NCBI GenBank assembly: GCA_028287105.1 | Contig: JAQBQH010000069.1 | Coordinates: 1 to 36,335, forward strand | Source: Myxococcales bacterium | GTDB lineage: Bacteria; Myxococcota_A; Polyangia; Palsa-1104 | Length of the DNA stretch: 36,335 bases | Direction: 5' to 3' | Position numbers and translations under genes: made by a program | In this document: positions 8,092-16,099 of the stretch, one piece after another | Position numbering within the stretch: position 1 is the stretch's first letter | How the letters are laid out: each line of letters begins with the position of its first letter | Notes under the pieces: model-generated | What the model was told of the DNA's origin: nothing | Seen by the model: only the letters and a program-made list of their open reading frames with translations | The model's database searches: none

Positions 8092-9978
8092 ATGGCAGCC
8101 GCTCAACCCACTAAGCCCCGCTTCGTCGTCGTCGGCGGCGGGCTCGCCGGCCTCATGACGATCATCAAGATCGCAGAGGCCGGCTTCGAGTGCGACGTCT
8201 TCTCGTTCGTGCCCTGCCGCCGCTCGCACTCGGTCTGCGCGCAAGGCGGCATCAACGGCGCGGTCAACACCAAGGGCGAAGGCGACTCCCCCGAGATCCA
8301 CTTCGTCGACACCGTCAAGGGCGGCGACTTCCTCGCCAACCAGCCGCCGGTGAAGGCCATGTGCTACGCCGCGCCGGGGGTCATCTATCTCCTCGACCGC
8401 ATGGGCGTCCCGTTCACGCGCACCGCCGAGGGGCTCATCGACTTCCGCCGCTTCGGTGGCACCTTGCACCATCGCACCGCCTTCGCCGGCGCCACCACCG
8501 GGCAGCAGCTCCTCTACGCTCTCGACGAGCAGGTGCGCCGCCACGAGGTCGCCGGTCGCGTGCGCCGCTTCGAGCGTCACGAGTTCGTCGGCGTCGTGAA
8601 GGACGACGCGGGCCAGTGCCGCGGCATCGTCGCCATGGATCTGGCCACGATGAAGCTCGACACCTTTCCCGCCGCCGCCGTCGCGCTCGCCACCGGCGGT
8701 CCGGGCGTCATCTTCGGCAAGTCGACCAACTCGGTGGTCAACACCGGCACCGCCGCCGCCGTCGTCTATCAGCAGGGCGCCATCTACGCCAACGGCGAGT
8801 TCATCCAGGTTCACCCCACCGCCATCGCCGGCCCCGACAAGCTCAGGCTCATCTCCGAATCGCTGCGCGGCGAAGGCGCCCGCGTCTGGGTGCCCAAGAA
8901 GAAGGGCGACACGCGCGACCCGCTGACGATTCCCGCGGACGAGCGCTGGTACTTCCTCGAGGAGAAATACCCGAAGTACAAGAACCTGGTGCCGCGCGAC
9001 ATCGCCTCGCGCGAGATCTTCAAGGCCGTGCGCCACGACGGGCTCGGCGTGGGCGGCAAGGACCAGGTCTACCTCGACATCGTCGACCCCGACCGCGATG
9101 TCTCGCAGGGGCGCGGCCCCGACGAGATCGCCAATCGTGTCGGCGGCGTCGTCGAGATCTACGAGAAGTTCGCCGGCGAAGATCCGCGCAAGACGCCGAT
9201 GCTGGTCTTCCCCGCCGTGCACTATTCGATGGGCGGGCTGTGGGTCGACTACGATCAGATGACCAACATCCCGGGGCTGTTCGCCGTCGGTGAGGTCGAC
9301 TATCAGTACCACGGCGCCAACCGCCTCGGCGCCAACTCGCTCATCAGCTGCATCTATGGCGGCATGGTGTGCGGGCCGAGGATGGTCGCCTACGCGCACT
9401 CGGACAACTACGCGTCGTCGGGCGTCGCGCCTTCGACGGTCTACGACCGCGAGCAGCAGCGTCTCACCGCCGAGTTCGCGGCGGTCGGCAAGAAGGAGGG
9501 CGACGAGAACCCGTACCGGATCTGGTGGGAGCTCGGTCATCTCATGAACAGCTTCGTCACCGTCGAGCGCCACAACGCGGAGCTCATGAAGGTCGACGCC
9601 ACCATCCAGCAGATGATGGAGCGCTGGCAGAAGGCGTCGGTGCTCGACAGCGGCAAGCAGGCCAACCAGGCGCTCATGTTCACGCGCCAGGTGTGGAACA
9701 TGCTGCTTTTGGCGCGCGTCATCACCATCGGGGCGCTTCTGCGCGACGAGTCGCGCGGCTCGCACTTCAAGCCCGAGTTTCCCAAGCGCGACGACGAGAA
9801 CTTCTTGAAAACGACCATGGCCAGCTACGACGCGGCTGCCAACCACGGGCCCAAGATCACCTACGAGCCGGTCGACGTCTCGCTGGTCAAGCCGGTCTTG
9901 CGCGACTACAGCGGCAAGGGCGGTCCCGCGTCGACGCCGCCGCGTCAACCCGCAGCCAAGACGGAGCAGCGCGCGTGA
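8092..9978 (+). CDS. sdhA: Succinate dehydrogenase/fumarate reductase flavoprotein subunit
   Basis: A 628-residue FAD subunit that oxidises succinate to fumarate in the TCA cycle (or the reverse). The FAD-binding GGGLAGL motif is at residues 15-21. H46, in RRSHSVCAQGG, is at the usual site of covalent FAD attachment. Other family signatures are the LHHRTAFAGATTGQQ segment, the active-site SLRGEGA with its arginine, VHYSMGGLWVD with the catalytic-site histidine, and GANRLGANSL. Length is usual for the b558-associated type, which is longer than the enterobacterial protein. It starts six bases after sdhC with TGAGG upstream, and its stop overlaps the sdhB GTG start (GTGA). The Ala/Pro/Gln-rich last 30 residues are variable in the family. 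Confidence 0.97.
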   Translation: MAAAQPTKPRFVVVGGGLAGLMTIIKIAEAGFECDVFSFVPCRRSHSVCAQGGINGAVNTKGEGDSPEIHFVDTVKGGDFLANQPPVKAMCYAAPGVIYLLDRMGVPFTRTAEGLIDFRRFGGTLHHRTAFAGATTGQQLLYALDEQVRRHEVAGRVRRFERHEFVGVVKDDAGQCRGIVAMDLATMKLDTFPAAAVALATGGPGVIFGKSTNSVVNTGTAAAVVYQQGAIYANGEFIQVHPTAIAGPDKLRLISESLRGEGARVWVPKKKGDTRDPLTIPADERWYFLEEKYPKYKNLVPRDIASREIFKAVRHDGLGVGGKDQVYLDIVDPDRDVSQGRGPDEIANRVGGVVEIYEKFAGEDPRKTPMLVFPAVHYSMGGLWVDYDQMTNIPGLFAVGEVDYQYHGANRLGANSLISCIYGGMVCGPRMVAYAHSDNYASSGVAPSTVYDREQQRLTAEFAAVGKKEGDENPYRIWWELGHLMNSFVTVERHNAELMKVDATIQQMMERWQKASVLDSGKQANQALMFTRQVWNMLLLARVITIGALLRDESRGSHFKPEFPKRDDENFLKTTMASYDAAANHGPKITYEPVDVSLVKPVLRDYSGKGGPASTPPRQPAAKTEQRA

Positions 9979-10721
9979 GCAAAACGGTTCAGCTCAAGAT
10001 CAAGCGCCAGGACGACCCCGGAGCGGCGCCGCGCTGGGAAGAGTTCGAGGTGCCGTGGGAAGAGCGGCTCAACGTGCACGCCGCGCTCATGGCGATTCAG
10101 CGCAATCCCAAGACCGTCGCCGGTCAGAAGACGACGCCGGTGGTGTGGGACGCCAACTGCCTCGAGGAGGTGTGCGGCTCCTGCACCATGCTCATCAACA
10201 ATCGGGTGATGCAGGCCTGCTCCGCGCTCGTCGACAACCTGGAGCAGCCGATCGAGCTCCGGCCGATGACCAAGTATCCGCTCATCCGCGATCTCATCGT
10301 CGACCGCACGCGCATCTTCGCCGACTTCAAGCGCGTGCACTCGTGGATCGACATCGACGGCACGCACGACATCGGCCCTGGCCCCAAGTACGCGCCGGAG
10401 CTGGCCGACATCCGCTACGCGCTGTCGCGCTGCATGGCGTGCGGCTGCTGTATGGAGGCGTGCCCCAACTACGGGCCGCAGTCGGACTTCATCGGCGCGG
10501 CGCCCATCTCGCAGGCGCGTCTGATGAACCTGCATCCGTCGGGCGACATGCACAAAGCGACGCGGCTCGAGGCGCTCATGGAGCCGGGCGGCGTCGAGGG
10601 CTGCGGCAACGCGCAGAACTGCGTGCAGGTGTGCCCCAAGGACATCCCGCTCACCACGTCGATCGCCGACATGAACGGCCAGACCGCCCGCCACGCGCTC
10701 GCCTCCATCTTCCGTCGCTGA
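9975..10721 (+). CDS. sdhB: Succinate dehydrogenase/fumarate reductase iron-sulfur subunit
   Basis: A 248-residue protein carrying three iron-sulfur clusters that pass electrons from FAD to quinone. The N-terminal ferredoxin domain has the [2Fe-2S] cysteines in NCLEEVCGSC and the following MQAC. The C-terminal half has CMACGCCMEACP for the [4Fe-4S] cluster, with the [3Fe-4S] cysteines spread over it and the later GCGNAQNCVQVCPK segment. The GTG start is inside GTGA, overlapping the sdhA stop, and MSKTVQLKIKRQ is a usual N-terminus for this subtype. The open frame upstream of the GTG is only a shadow of sdhA. It closes the sdhCAB operon. Confidence 0.96.
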   Translation: MSKTVQLKIKRQDDPGAAPRWEEFEVPWEERLNVHAALMAIQRNPKTVAGQKTTPVVWDANCLEEVCGSCTMLINNRVMQACSALVDNLEQPIELRPMTKYPLIRDLIVDRTRIFADFKRVHSWIDIDGTHDIGPGPKYAPELADIRYALSRCMACGCCMEACPNYGPQSDFIGAAPISQARLMNLHPSGDMHKATRLEALMEPGGVEGCGNAQNCVQVCPKDIPLTTSIADMNGQTARHALASIFRR

Positions 10722-10727
10722 CGGGCC

Positions 10728-10760
10728 CACGCGCGACCCCGCGCAAACTCTCCGCGCGTG
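10728..10760 (+). terminator. Possible stem-loop after sdhB
   Basis: CACGCGCG (10728-10735) and CGCGCGTG (10753-10760) form a perfect 8-bp stem with a 17-base loop, seven bases after the sdhB stop. There is no T-run after it, so it is not a classical Rho-independent terminator. It may slow or end transcription or protect the sdh mRNA 3' end. Confidence 0.3.
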
Positions 10761-10763
10761 CGG

Positions 10764-10769
10764 TATAAT
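10764..10769 (+). promoter_or_regulatory. -10 element TATAAT before the TPR membrane protein gene
   Basis: A perfect TATAAT follows the stem-loop after sdhB. It ends six bases before the ATG at 10776. No -35 hexamer is clear at the expected distance. If used, it makes the upstream GTG at 10758 unlikely as a start and suggests a leaderless or nearly leaderless mRNA. Confidence 0.4.
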
Positions 10770-10775
10770 GGGGGG

Positions 10776-11441
10776 ATGGGGATGATGAAGGGGACAGCCG
10801 CGGCATTGGTTCTGTGCGCGGCGCTAGTGGCACGAGCGCAGGCGCCAGCGACGGATACCGACCAGGCCCGCAAGCACTTCGAGGCCGGCTCGAAGGCCTT
10901 CAACCTCGGCGAGTTCAAGCGCGCCGTCGACGAGTACAAGGCGGCCTATAACAGCAAGGCCGATCCGGTCTTCCTCTACAATATCGCCCAGGCCTACCGT
11001 CTCGACGGTAACCTGCCGCAGTCGCTCTTCTTCTACAAGTCGTACCTGTCGAACTCGCCCAAGGCGCCCAATCGGCGCGAGGTCGAGCAGCGCATTCATC
11101 AGCTCGAGGTGCAGGTGCAGGAGCAGCGTGCGGTGACCACCGCGCCGCCCAATACGACGGTGCCGCCGACGGGAACGATCACGACGGCGCCGGAGCCGGT
11201 CGAGCCGCCCAGGGCCGAGCCGCCAAAGGTTGCCGAGCCGGCGACGCGGACCGACCTGACGCCGACCGTGACCGCGACGGCGCAGCCGAAGGACAGCGGC
11301 CCGAGGCCGCTCTACAAGAAGTGGTGGGTCTGGACGATCGTCGGCGGCGTGGCCGTCGGCGCAGCGCTGGGAATCGGGCTCGGCCTCGGACTCCAGCCGA
11401 CCGCGCCGGCCTCGCAGCTCGGCACGACGAGGGTGTTCTGA
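10776..11441 (+). CDS. TPR protein with C-terminal membrane anchor
   Basis: A 221-residue exported protein. The first 22 or so residues are a signal peptide (KGTAAALVLCAALVARAQA). TPR-like helices span roughly 28-105, with ARKHFEAGSKAFNLGEFKRAV and FLYNIAQAYRLDGNLPQSL. A Pro/Thr-rich linker (about 115-180) and a glycine-rich hydrophobic helix near the C-terminus (WWVWTIVGGVAVGAALGIG) follow. This layout of TPR, disordered linker and late membrane helix is frequent in myxobacterial envelope proteins of unknown function. Start choice is uncertain: GTG 10758 and ATGs at 10776, 10782 and 10785 are in frame; I prefer 10776 because TATAAT lies at 10764-10769. It overlaps the next gene by one base (TGATG), so the two are probably coupled. 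Confidence 0.75.
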   Translation: MGMMKGTAAALVLCAALVARAQAPATDTDQARKHFEAGSKAFNLGEFKRAVDEYKAAYNSKADPVFLYNIAQAYRLDGNLPQSLFFYKSYLSNSPKAPNRREVEQRIHQLEVQVQEQRAVTTAPPNTTVPPTGTITTAPEPVEPPRAEPPKVAEPATRTDLTPTVTATAQPKDSGPRPLYKKWWVWTIVGGVAVGAALGIGLGLGLQPTAPASQLGTTRVF

Positions 11442-12973
11442 TGCGCGCAAAGCTGTCGCTGTTGGCCCTCTTGTTCGCCGCGTCGTGCGGCGGCGGAACC
11501 TATGTCACGGTCACGCTCGCCATCGCCGGTGCGCCGCCGGCCGGGGTGACGCGCATCGATCTCGATCTGCAGCTCGCCGGCAAGAGCGCCAGCGCGTCGC
11601 TCAATACCGCGGGGGGCATCACCTTCCCGACCACGACGGTGCTCGAGATCGCCAGCGGCGAAGGCATGCTGTCGATCACCGCCAACGCGCGCGACGCCGC
11701 GGGCGCGATCGTCGCGCAGGCGAGCGGCACGGCCACGGTCTCGCGCGGCAAGACGACGACCGCCACGCTGACCTTCGGCGGCTCGGGCGGCGGCGTCGAC
11801 ATGGCCGGCGTCGACATGGGGCCGTGCGGCATCTGCGACCCCGCCGCGCAGTGCGCCATGAGCGGCGACACGGTGACCTGCACGTGCCCGGCCGGCTACA
11901 CCGGCGACGGCACGACCTGCACCGATATCGACGAGTGCGCCGTCGGCGGCACGGCAGGCTGCAACGCCAACGCCACCTGCAGCAACACGCCGGGCTCGTT
12001 CACGTGCACCTGCAACGCCGGCTTCAGCGGCAACGGATTCAACTGCACGCAGATCTGGGTCAAGACGGCGGAGGTCCCGATGGTGGACCTGCTCAACGTG
12101 GGCAACGCGGTCGGCCTCGGCAATCGCATCTATCTGTCCAACGAGCCCAGCGCCTCGGCTGCCGCGTACTTCAAGTCGATCGACATCAGCGTGTCGACGC
12201 CGACCGCCGCCGACGAGCCGGCGATGCCGCCGTTCAGCATGGGCGGGTCCCAGAACGACTGGTGCTGGTGCGGCAATTGCGGCGGCAGCAGCAAGTTCAC
12301 CATCGTCAACACGCGGCTCTACTACGACTGCTACGGGTTCGAGTACCTGGAGACCGCCGGAGTCCATGCATGGACGAGCCAGGTCGCCAACTGGCCCACC
12401 ACATCGCAGCGGCAGAACGCGGGCCACGCATCCATCGGAACGAAGATTTACATGGTCTCGGGCCAGAGCGGCGGCACCGATGTGAACAGCGTTCAGGTCG
12501 CCGACGTCACCAGCGGCACGCCCGTCGTCAGCACCACGACCGCCTACCCGATCAAGGTGCAGAACCCCGGCGCCTTCACCGTCGGTGCCAAGCTCTACGT
12601 GTTCGGTGGCCGTACGCTCGTCGGCAGCAACTACCAGAATACCCGGGCCTTCAATGTGCTCGACACCAGCGCCGCCACGCCGGCGTGGACCGCGCTCGCC
12701 GACATCCCGTTCGACCTGAGCTACTACATGCCGTACGTCGTCATCTACAAGAGCAAGGCGTGGGTGTTCGACCAGGGGCAGGCGTTGCACTCGTTCGACC
12801 CGACGACCAACACCTGGGACGCGGTGCCGCCGGTGGCCGCGCCGCCGGGCGGCGGTACGGGTGGGCGGCGCTGGATTCCGGCAGTGGCCGGAACCCCGGC
12901 ATCGCTGTTCGCGGTCAATTACGTGCAGGGCGCGTCGACGGTGAGCGTGCAGATCTTCAAGTACGGGTTCTAG
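11441..12973 (+). CDS. EGF-like and Kelch-like repeat lipoprotein
   Basis: A 510-residue lipoprotein (MRAKLSLLALLFAASC; lipid-modified Cys16). A beta-rich domain (about 20-115) is followed by a Gly/Asp/Met-rich spacer. Two EGF-like modules occupy about 128-203: the first runs from CGICDPAAQC to GDGTTC, and the second is a calcium-binding type beginning DIDEC. The remaining 300 residues contain Kelch-like blade motifs (for example KLYVFGGRTL and a late HSFDPTTNTWDAV), predicting a beta-propeller. A cysteine-rich patch, WCWCGNCGG, opens the propeller region. Such surface lipoproteins are common in myxobacteria and may bind proteins or glycans; no ligand can be inferred. It starts at an ATG sharing one base with the previous stop. 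The stop region is duplicated in tandem. Confidence 0.85.
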   Translation: MRAKLSLLALLFAASCGGGTYVTVTLAIAGAPPAGVTRIDLDLQLAGKSASASLNTAGGITFPTTTVLEIASGEGMLSITANARDAAGAIVAQASGTATVSRGKTTTATLTFGGSGGGVDMAGVDMGPCGICDPAAQCAMSGDTVTCTCPAGYTGDGTTCTDIDECAVGGTAGCNANATCSNTPGSFTCTCNAGFSGNGFNCTQIWVKTAEVPMVDLLNVGNAVGLGNRIYLSNEPSASAAAYFKSIDISVSTPTAADEPAMPPFSMGGSQNDWCWCGNCGGSSKFTIVNTRLYYDCYGFEYLETAGVHAWTSQVANWPTTSQRQNAGHASIGTKIYMVSGQSGGTDVNSVQVADVTSGTPVVSTTTAYPIKVQNPGAFTVGAKLYVFGGRTLVGSNYQNTRAFNVLDTSAATPAWTALADIPFDLSYYMPYVVIYKSKAWVFDQGQALHSFDPTTNTWDAVPPVAAPPGGGTGGRRWIPAVAGTPASLFAVNYVQGASTVSVQIFKYGF

Positions 12974-12997
12974 CCTGCCGCGCGGGTTCTAGCCTGC
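12964..12997. repeat. Tandem duplication across the stop codon of the EGF/Kelch gene
   Basis: The 15-base sequence CGGGTTCTAGCCTGC occurs at 12964-12978 and again at 12983-12997, a 19-base period. The first copy contains the real stop (TAG at 12971-12973); the second lies in the short gap between convergent genes. It looks like a recent slippage duplication. Confidence 0.85.
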
Positions 12998-13009
12998 GGC
13001 CCTGCGGCG

Positions 13010-14716
13010 CTAGATCTTGCGGCGCCGCACCAGCGCCATCGCCACCAACGCCAGCGCCACGACGAGCAGCGCGCCGCCACCGGCGGCAGCGCCCACCCAC
13101 GTGCAGCCGAAGCCGAGATTGCCGCCGCCGAGGACGTAGTTGACTTCGCCGGCCTTCTCGACGCCGCCGAGCACCTTGTGGGCGTTGGTGCCGTCGGCGT
13201 TGGCGATCATGAGCGACGCAGTGGACGGCGCACCGATGGTGGCGAGATCGGCCGGCACGCTGCTCAGCTGGGTCCAGACGATCTGCTTGCCGCCGGCCAC
13301 GAAGCGCGGACCGATGTCGAAGAGAGCCGGATCGCCGGCGACGCGCGTGACCGTCGGAGTGCCGACTGCGTTGACCGTGTAGATGTCGCCGTTGGCAAAG
13401 CCGCCGTTGCTACCGAGGTCGAGCGGCGCGCCGCGCGTAGACGCGAACACGACCTTGCTGCCGTCGGGCGAAACGGCGAAGTCGCCCGAAAAATAGCCGG
13501 CGGTCTCGTCGGTGAGCTTGTCGGTGGTGACGCAGCTGCCAGGCGCCATGCGGTAGATGTCGACGAAGCCCGGCGTCGTGTTGTGCGTCGAGTTGATGGC
13601 GCCCGAGACGAGGACGACGCCGTTGACGACCTCGACCTGGTTGATGACCTCGAACACCGGCGTGGCGGCGCCACCCGTGCAGTCGAGGTACGTGCTGGCC
13701 GCGGCACCGGCGGCGTCGGTCGCCTTCTGGACCCGCCAGCGGGACGGGCCGCTCGTCGAAGCGCTCTCCACCCAGCCGACCGTGTTGTTGTCGATCCAAA
13801 GCGGCGCGCTCGTCGGAGTGCCGTTGGTCGAATTGGCGATGGGTCCGACGATGCGCAGCGCCGCGCCGTCGGCACCGACGGTGACGACCTGGACGGGGTT
13901 GCTGCCGGCGACCGATTGCGCGAGGAAGACGACGCGCTTGCCATCGGGCGAAAAACGCGGCCAGAAGTAGAGCTGCGGCGACGGTCCGAAGATGGCGCCG
14001 CCGGTCGTGTCGAGGCGCGTGGCCGGCCGGCCGTTGCAGTCGTTCTGATCGTTGGCGGCATACAGGTTGTAGCTGAACACGGCCGCGGAGCCGCCACTGG
14101 GATTGGCGACGCGCTGTAGCTTGGGAAATACGAACAGCGGCGACGGCGCGTCGAAGCTGCGAATCGCGGCCACGCCGGCGGCAAGCGAGATGGTGAGGAC
14201 CTCGGGATCGGTCTTCTGCGCCCAGCCGGCATCGAAGACGTCGGCGCAGGCGAGCGGGTGGGAGCCGGTGCCGTCGGAGCGGACGACGCCGGCTCCGAGA
14301 GTGGCGTTGTTCTGCTGAATGTTGGCGCCGTAGTAGAGGAGCGCCACTGTCGGCACGACGACGTCCTGGGTGATGGCGTTGACCGCGCCGTCGGAGGTGG
14401 TCGCAACCAGCGACACGCGATAGGTGCCGCCGCGATCACCGACGAACTTTGCGGTGGCGGCGCCGGCGTTGTCGAAAGAGGCGTCCGTGACCACGCTCCC
14501 CGTCGGCACCGAGACGAAGTGCCAGGCGTAGGTCAGCGCGCGGCCGGCGGGATCGCTCGAGGCGCTCCCGTCGAGCGCGGTCGGCAGGCCGACGTAATCG
14601 GCGGTCGCGGTGAACGTCGGCCGCGGAAGACCGGGCCCGCCTTTTTGCGGTGCCTTGGCACAGCCGGCCACCAGAACGCCGGCCACAGCGACGGTGAGCC
14701 ACGCACTACGAGTCAT
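13010..14716 (-). CDS. PKD / TolB-like beta-propeller lipoprotein with MYXO-CTERM-like tail
   Basis: A 568-residue exported protein. The N-terminus (AVAGVLVAGC, Cys19) is a lipoprotein signal. A PKD-like domain occupies about 33-125 (GSASSDPAGRALTYAWHF). The middle, about 130-520, has WD40/TolB-type propeller repeats (PRFSPDGKRVVFLAQ, VSPDGSKVVFASTRG, PRFVAGGKQIVWTQ). The C-terminus has a glycine-rich stretch with a cysteine (GFGCTW), one membrane helix and the basic end VRRRKI. This order of Cys, helix and Arg cluster resembles the MYXO-CTERM signal processed by myxosortase. GAGGAGG lies four bases before the ATG, and TATAAT lies upstream. It is convergent with the EGF/Kelch gene. Ligand and role are unknown. 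Confidence 0.85.
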   Translation of the reverse strand: MTRSAWLTVAVAGVLVAGCAKAPQKGGPGLPRPTFTATADYVGLPTALDGSASSDPAGRALTYAWHFVSVPTGSVVTDASFDNAGAATAKFVGDRGGTYRVSLVATTSDGAVNAITQDVVVPTVALLYYGANIQQNNATLGAGVVRSDGTGSHPLACADVFDAGWAQKTDPEVLTISLAAGVAAIRSFDAPSPLFVFPKLQRVANPSGGSAAVFSYNLYAANDQNDCNGRPATRLDTTGGAIFGPSPQLYFWPRFSPDGKRVVFLAQSVAGSNPVQVVTVGADGAALRIVGPIANSTNGTPTSAPLWIDNNTVGWVESASTSGPSRWRVQKATDAAGAAASTYLDCTGGAATPVFEVINQVEVVNGVVLVSGAINSTHNTTPGFVDIYRMAPGSCVTTDKLTDETAGYFSGDFAVSPDGSKVVFASTRGAPLDLGSNGGFANGDIYTVNAVGTPTVTRVAGDPALFDIGPRFVAGGKQIVWTQLSSVPADLATIGAPSTASLMIANADGTNAHKVLGGVEKAGEVNYVLGGGNLGFGCTWVGAAAGGGALLVVALALVAMALVRRRKI

Positions 14717-14736
14717 ACCCCCTCCTCAATCTTACG

Positions 14737-14742
14737 ATTATA
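14737..14742 (-). promoter_or_regulatory. -10 element TATAAT of the PKD/propeller gene
   Basis: Read on the minus strand, a perfect TATAAT lies 20 bases before the start codon, with the GAGGAGG ribosome binding site (14721-14727) in between. No strong -35 hexamer is seen at 16-18 bases; that region overlaps the end of the bfd-like gene. Confidence 0.45.
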
Positions 14743-14758
14743 TCGGAGGTCGGGCGAG

Positions 14759-14947
14759 CTAGGCGGCTTTGATCTGGTCGGCGGCTTCGGCGGCGTCGCC
14801 CACCAGCTCGGCGATCGTCTTGCGGCAGGAGCCGCAGTCGCCACCGGCGCCGCAGCGGGCGGTCACCTGGTCGACGGTGCAGGCGCCCTCGTCCGCGAGC
14901 TGACAGATTTGCCGATCCGAGACTCCGTAGCACAGGCAAACAATCAC
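14759..14947 (-). CDS. bfd: Bacterioferritin-associated ferredoxin (Bfd-like [2Fe-2S] protein)
   Basis: A 62-residue [2Fe-2S] protein of the BFD family. The ligands C4, C6, C38 and C41 (CLC near the N-terminus, GDCGSC in the middle) sit at the same positions as in Escherichia coli Bfd. Bfd donates electrons to bacterioferritin so that stored ferric iron is released when iron is scarce. No bacterioferritin gene is visible here, so the partner must be elsewhere. Extra cysteines C15, C23 and C32 are not cluster ligands in the known family. A large palindrome matching a Fur operator lies 19 bases before the ATG, fitting iron-starvation induction. The gene is followed closely by the PKD/propeller gene, which has its own -10 element. 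Confidence 0.85.
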   Translation of the reverse strand: MIVCLCYGVSDRQICQLADEGACTVDQVTARCGAGGDCGSCRKTIAELVGDAAEAADQIKAA

Positions 14948-14965
14948 GGCGTTGCTCCCAACGGT

Positions 14966-14992
14966 TGATATTGAAAACGACTTTCAATATCA
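14966..14992 (-). promoter_or_regulatory. Fur-box-like operator upstream of bfd
   Basis: A perfect 11-bp inverted repeat, TGATATTGAAA / TTTCAATATCA, separated by ACGAC. It is strongly AT-rich in a GC-rich neighbourhood and contains the TTGAAAA...TTTCAA core typical of ferric uptake regulator sites. Its position just upstream of a Bfd-type ferredoxin gene fits iron-dependent repression. Binding by Fur is inferred. Confidence 0.7.
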
Positions 14993-15016
14993 GTTATAGC
15001 ACCATCGCGGGCGGCG

Positions 15017-16099
15017 TCAAGAGTCGTCTCGGGGCGTCTCGCCGTAGAAGACTGGAAGCGCCAGGTAACCGGTCTTCCTCATGTTTTCGACGGCTGGACA
15101 GGGAGTGCCGTTGGCCCGCCGGAAGCGCGCCAGATTGCTCGCCACGTCGCGATCCGCGGGGGCGAGCGCCGCGGCCCGCTCGGCGATCGAGACGGCCATC
15201 GCCGCTTCGCCGCGGTAGTAGTAGACCTCGGCGAGCGTGTCCCAGCTGTTCGCGTCGCGACGAAGCGTGAGGTTGCGCTGCGCCAGCTCCAACGCGGCGT
15301 CGTATTGGTGCGCAGCCAGGGCCCTGTAGACGAGCCCGTTGCGCACGCCGAAGTCGTCGGCAAAGGCAGCGGCGACGGCGCGAATCGCGGCGGCCAGCTC
15401 GTCGGGCGGCGCGTCACTGAGGATGGCGGCGACATCGAGCGCGGTGTAGACGTGCGACGAGCGCGGATGGGCGAGGACGAACTGGGCGGGCGCGCGCGGA
15501 TCGCGCGGCGCGCCCTTGCGCAGGTAGCGGCCGAGCTGCCAGTCGGCTTCGGCGCGCGTCTCCTCGGGGGCGTCGGGAAGCTGGACGAGATGCGTGAGCT
15601 GCGCCATCGCCTCGGGATCGCGACGACGGATGCGGTACCAGCGCGCCGCGCGTAGCAGCAGGTTGGGGTCGGTGGGCCGGGCCTTCAGCGCGCCATCGAG
15701 CTCCGCCTCGCTGCCGCCGATCTCGCCCAGCTCGTCGACGAACTGCACCAGGCGCCACGTTTCGGGCAGGCCCGCGAGCCGCATCGTCACCTTGTCGTCG
15801 ACGAGGCCGAGGAACATCGGGATCTGCACGCGCCTCTGCCGGGTGAGCCGTTCGTAGGCCGCGCTCCCGGCGAAGGAATCGACGTCGTAGCGGACGAAGC
15901 GCACGCCGCCGAGCGCGCGCTTCATCTCTGGGTCGCGCAGGACCTCTCGCTCGAAGGTGTGGCAGGGCGCGCACCAGTCCGCCCAGAATTCGACGAGGAC
16001 GGCGCGATGGTCGTCGGGCGCGGCGACGGCGCGGTCGGGCGCGGGACCGTGGGCGCAGCCGGCCGCCAGGAGGAGGAGGATCGGGACGAGGCGGGTCAC
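15017..16099 (-). CDS. Thioredoxin-fold lipoprotein with TPR-like C-terminus
   Basis: A 360-residue lipoprotein (MTRLVPILLLLAAGC, Cys15). Residues about 30-140 form a thioredoxin-like domain with the redox motif WCAPC (42-46) and the cis-proline segment VQIPMF. The rest, about 145-340, is helical and TPR-like (LLLRAARWYRIRRRDPEAM, SWDTLAEVYYYRGEAAMAVSIAE). It is predicted to act outside the inner membrane in disulfide reduction or isomerisation (DsbD-C or TlpA-like), with the TPR part binding a partner; substrate unknown. The GTG start overlaps the stop of the HyuA-type gene by four bases (GTGA), so the two are coupled. The bfd-like gene downstream has its own operator. Confidence 0.85.
   Translation of the reverse strand: MTRLVPILLLLAAGCAHGPAPDRAVAAPDDHRAVLVEFWADWCAPCHTFEREVLRDPEMKRALGGVRFVRYDVDSFAGSAAYERLTRQRRVQIPMFLGLVDDKVTMRLAGLPETWRLVQFVDELGEIGGSEAELDGALKARPTDPNLLLRAARWYRIRRRDPEAMAQLTHLVQLPDAPEETRAEADWQLGRYLRKGAPRDPRAPAQFVLAHPRSSHVYTALDVAAILSDAPPDELAAAIRAVAAAFADDFGVRNGLVYRALAAHQYDAALELAQRNLTLRRDANSWDTLAEVYYYRGEAAMAVSIAERAAALAPADRDVASNLARFRRANGTPCPAVENMRKTGYLALPVFYGETPRDDS

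Noticed and set aside
7408-10721. Missing sdhD
   Set aside because: In the b558 type one polypeptide replaces SdhC and SdhD, so nothing is missing.
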